Positions 30,590 through 32,879 of a DNA stretch of 32,879 bases are shown here, piece by piece. Under the pieces are notes generated by a model, which was not told where the DNA came from, searched no databases, and saw only the letters and a list, made by a program, of their open reading frames with translations. Origin of the DNA: Bacteroidota bacterium (GTDB taxonomy: Bacteria; Bacteroidota; Bacteroidia; Bacteroidales; PUMT01). A program made the position numbers and the translations under genes. Numbering within the stretch: position 1 is the stretch's first letter; every line of letters begins with the position of its first letter. Location of the stretch: the NCBI GenBank assembly GCA_003554865.1, contig PWHJ01000083.1, forward strand, positions 1 to 32,879, in the 5' to 3' direction.

Positions 30590-31378
30590 ATGATATACAA
30601 AAGTCAATACGGCGATATATTCTATAAAATACAGGGCCCGGAAAATGCACAGGTTGTGGTTTTCACCCACGGGATGGGGGCCGATCATAACACTTTTGAC
30701 CCCCAGACGGCTAAAATCGGGGAAAAATACCGTACAATCGTATGGGACATGCCCGAACACGGAAAATCCTTCAAATCAGGAGAAGATTTCAACTTTTCAG
30801 TAGCAGCAGAATGTCTGGCAGGTCTGCTGGATGAAACCGGAACCGGAGAAGCGGTCCTGGTAGGCCAGTCTCTTGGCGGATTTATAAGCCAGTATGCTGC
30901 AATTAAATATCCGGGACGTGTCAGGGCTGTCGCGGTAATCGGCTCTACGGCGATGGACAGGGGGTTAAGCAGAGCCGAGTATCTGCTGATGAAGGCTTAT
31001 TCTTTTGTCAGCATGCTGATACCCTGGAGAATGATAAAATTTTTTGTGAAAAAGACAATTGCTAAAAAAGAGGCCACAAGGCGGTATATAGAAAAAAGGA
31101 TGGAAAAGGAGGGCAGAAAGCAGCTGCTTGCAATATCCAGGGGGACAAAAAAAGCAATATACAAAGGGATGCAAAAACCTGTCCGGCACCCTCTGCTGAT
31201 TACACACGGTGAAAATGAGATACTCTTTCCCAGGCGAAAATTCAAAAAATGGCACAAAAGATCGCCTGAGAGTGAATATTTTGTTATACCCGCTGCCGGT
31301 CATGTCGCAAACCAGGACAACCCCGCTGAATTCAACTGTATACTGCTGCGCTTTTTGGAAAAGTTGAACAGAAAATAA
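30590..31378 (+). CDS. Alpha/beta hydrolase
   Basis: A 262-residue cytosolic hydrolase with the nucleophile elbow VGQSLGGF (Ser94), an oxyanion-hole HGMGAD near residue 28 and the catalytic His in AAGHVANQDNP. The acid is probably in THGENEILFP, where a Glu rather than the usual Asp is present. The substrate is unknown; esters, lactones or C-C bonds are all possible in this fold. It is the last gene of the ABC-DUF1847-PadR operon. Confidence 0.87.
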   Translation: MIYKSQYGDIFYKIQGPENAQVVVFTHGMGADHNTFDPQTAKIGEKYRTIVWDMPEHGKSFKSGEDFNFSVAAECLAGLLDETGTGEAVLVGQSLGGFISQYAAIKYPGRVRAVAVIGSTAMDRGLSRAEYLLMKAYSFVSMLIPWRMIKFFVKKTIAKKEATRRYIEKRMEKEGRKQLLAISRGTKKAIYKGMQKPVRHPLLITHGENEILFPRRKFKKWHKRSPESEYFVIPAAGHVANQDNPAEFNCILLRFLEKLNRK

Positions 31379-31763
31379 ACGTTTCAGATCAAATTTACTG
31401 AAAAAATGGTCATTTAAAAGCTTTGTCAGCTCCAGGCCGGGATCCCATCTCCAGATTATGCCTCCCTTCTTTCAATAATGCTAAAAAGACCAAAAGGCGC
31501 TCAGGATTCCCACTCCTGAGTATGCTGCTTTCAGTTTAGCAAACCGGGACTATGTTCTATGGCGTAACTTCTGAAAATATTTTTAATACTGTTGGTAAAT
31601 CGTATTTATTGATTACAATAACCAAAGCTGTAATTAATCAAATAATTTTTGAAAATAAAAAAAATCTCAATTATATTGTGTTGATAAAACAGCAGCAACG
31701 AATAAACACAACAATACTTTCCCCTGCTTGAATGAATTTTTAATATATTTAAAAACAAAGTCC
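31379..31763. other. 385-bp gene-free region; possible decayed coding remnant and dyads
   Basis: There is no intact gene. A 7-bp hairpin, CTCAGGA (31500-31506) with TCCTGAG (31514-31520), could follow the hydrolase transcript but has no T-run. On the minus strand, 31546-31481 stays open and reads RFAKLKAAYSGVGILSAFWS-F-stop, which looks protein-like but has no start or flanking gene. ATTACA (31612-31617) and TGTAAT (31629-31634) form a dyad near 150 bp upstream of the lipoprotein start. The right half is strongly AT-rich. Confidence 0.45.
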
Positions 31764-32766
31764 ATGAACACAAAAAAGTTTCAATCACAGCTTTATTTGT
31801 TAGTAGTACTGACAGGTATATTGGCCATTACCTTCGGATGCGAAAAGGTAATGTTTTGGAAAGATGAAGTCCCTTCTGTTACAACACTACCGGTAACGGA
31901 TATCTCTGTTCAGCCTGAAAGCAATTTTTATTCGGCAACGGCCAGCGGCGAGGTTACCGAAGACGGGGGGGTCAAGCGTGACACACCGCGGTGTGATCTG
32001 GTCTACCCAGGAAGACCTTGGTGTTGTTCTGCAGGATGATGGCAGCGTGGTCAGCAAAGACGGGGTCTCACCGGTAAAGCTTCAAGGGACCGGCACAGGG
32101 GAGTTTTCAAGCAATTTAACAAACCTGGAACCTGATACAAAATATTATGTAAGGGCCTTCGGGGTCAACAGCGAAGGTGTGGGCAGCGGGGATGTTTTGG
32201 AATTTGAAACCGGTCCGCAACCCGAATTTACACTGACACTGATGGCAGAACCGGAAGAAGGGGGTTCAGTTGGAGCTTTCGATGAAGAGGAAACATTCCA
32301 TGAGGGGGGCTTGGAACTAAAGTATAACCAGAGAGCATATATCGAGGCCGAGACCAATGAAGGCTACAATTTTGAAAACTGGAAAGATGAGGAAGGAAAC
32401 ATTATATCTCACTCATCAAGTTTTGAATACACGATGGAGGCAAGAGATGTTACCCTTACAGCCAATTTTTCTGAAATACCTCTCTACACTCTTACCCTGA
32501 TTGCCAAACCTGAAGATGGCGGAACCGTTGAAGGCTCAGGTGAGTATGAAAGATGGGAATTTATTAATATAACTGCAACACCCAACTTCGGATATGAATT
32601 TGTAAACTGGACCGATGAGCAGGACAATGTGATCGAAACCGATGCAAGTTTCAGATACCAGATCAGCGAAGATGCTACCCTTACAGCCAATTTCAGGGTG
32701 CCTGACGGTGTTGAAGGAACCGTAACTGACATTGAAGGCAATGAATACAATACTATTTATACTTGA
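31764..32766 (+). pseudogene. Surface lipoprotein with a G7 frameshift and truncated end
   Basis: The start MNTKKFQSQLYLLVVLTG... has a lipobox TFGC with Cys26. An FN3-like segment reads YSATASGEVTEDGG and then breaks: the 7-base G-run at 31965-31971 pushes translation into a frame that stops near 32039. With six G the reading continues as GGSSVTHRGVIWST, the expected family sequence, to a TGA at 32764-32766. Two InlB-B-type repeats follow (about 32220-32475 and 32480-32700, each ending LTANF). The last residues DIEGNEYNTIYT look like the opening of a FISUMP domain that is then cut short. It may be a true pseudogene, phase-variable, or a sequencing error in the G-run. Function is probably surface binding, but this is inference. 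Confidence 0.75.
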
Positions 32767-32858
32767 AAAAGTAAAATAAAAACAAGGAAAAGTGATGTAT
32801 TTTGTTTATATTTAAGTCGTTACACAAATAACACAAACAAAAAAACACCACTTTTCAG

Positions 32859-32879
32859 ATGAAAAATACAAAGAAAAAA
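32859..32879 (+). CDS. Possible start of next gene (7 codons in window)
   Basis: ATG at 32859 opens MKNTKKK to the window edge, a lysine-rich start like a signal peptide N-region. It is preceded by CACTTTTC (32849-32856), which can pair with GAAAAGTG at 32787-32794. Too short to identify. Confidence 0.35.

Noticed and set aside
1-32879. tRNA, rRNA, prophage or intact insertion sequence
   Set aside because: I found no cloverleaf, rRNA-like, integrase or transposase sequence by reading.

Overview
The window looks like chromosomal DNA of an anaerobic or facultative member of the Bacteroidota, probably Bacteroidales/Marinilabiliales-like. Several things point there. Promoters fit the Bacteroidota pattern TTTG-N19-TAnnTTTG (clear cases at 19132-19162, 22091-22121 and 27902-27932). 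There are four lipoprotein signal peptides. Many genes lack a strong Shine-Dalgarno. The gene order yicC-gmk-nadD is typical, a ferredoxin-dependent 2-oxoacid oxidoreductase is present, and a surface lipoprotein carries FN3-like, InlB-B-type and FISUMP-like sequence. I see no rRNA, tRNA, CRISPR array, prophage or intact insertion sequence. The taxonomic call is inference from these traits.

Layout, left to right. 1-1244 (-): a PAS histidine kinase followed by the first codons of its response regulator. 1435-3534 (+): an M3 peptidase lipoprotein, ending in an unusual run of 20-bp-spaced TACGCTRA motifs. 3693-6047 (-): a PP-loop RNA-thiolation-type protein and an orphan lipoprotein with its own terminator. 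6625-10159 (+): a MATE exporter, then yicC-gmk-nadD. 10156-15717 (-): a DUF362 ferredoxin-like protein, a four-gene 2-oxoacid:ferredoxin oxidoreductase operon (delta-alpha-beta-gamma) with a duplicated 3' end, and an aminotransferase. 16003-18130 (+): pncB and pncA. 18169-18960 (-): pgeF/yfiH. 19233-22068 (+): a sodium:solute symporter and a nucleotidyltransferase. 22091-25277 (+): promoter, SAM-I riboswitch, a 44-codon Met-rich leader ORF, and a short metH. 25332-27767 (-): an M20 peptidase lipoprotein and a D-threonine aldolase-like enzyme. 27902-31378 (+): promoter with an operator-like palindrome, a FetA/FetB-type ABC exporter split by four 35-bp tandem repeats, a DUF1847 Cys-rich protein, a PadR regulator and an alpha/beta hydrolase. 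31764-32766 (+): a frameshifted and truncated surface lipoprotein, then the start of another gene.

Functional links. pncA, pncB and nadD together cover nicotinamide to nicotinate to NaMN to NaAD. The aminotransferase next to the 2-oxoacid oxidoreductase suggests conversion of amino acids to acyl-CoA with reduction of ferredoxin. The 27.9-31.4 kb operon reads as a self-regulated metal or small-molecule export unit.

The most interesting element is the 5' region of metH. A textbook SAM-I aptamer sits 7 nt upstream of a short ORF ending Met-Cys-Ser-Met-Met-Met-His-His-stop, which is followed by a strong hairpin and then metH. This looks like a two-signal control region sensing both SAM and charged tRNA-Met. 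The metH product itself lacks the C-terminal reactivation domain.
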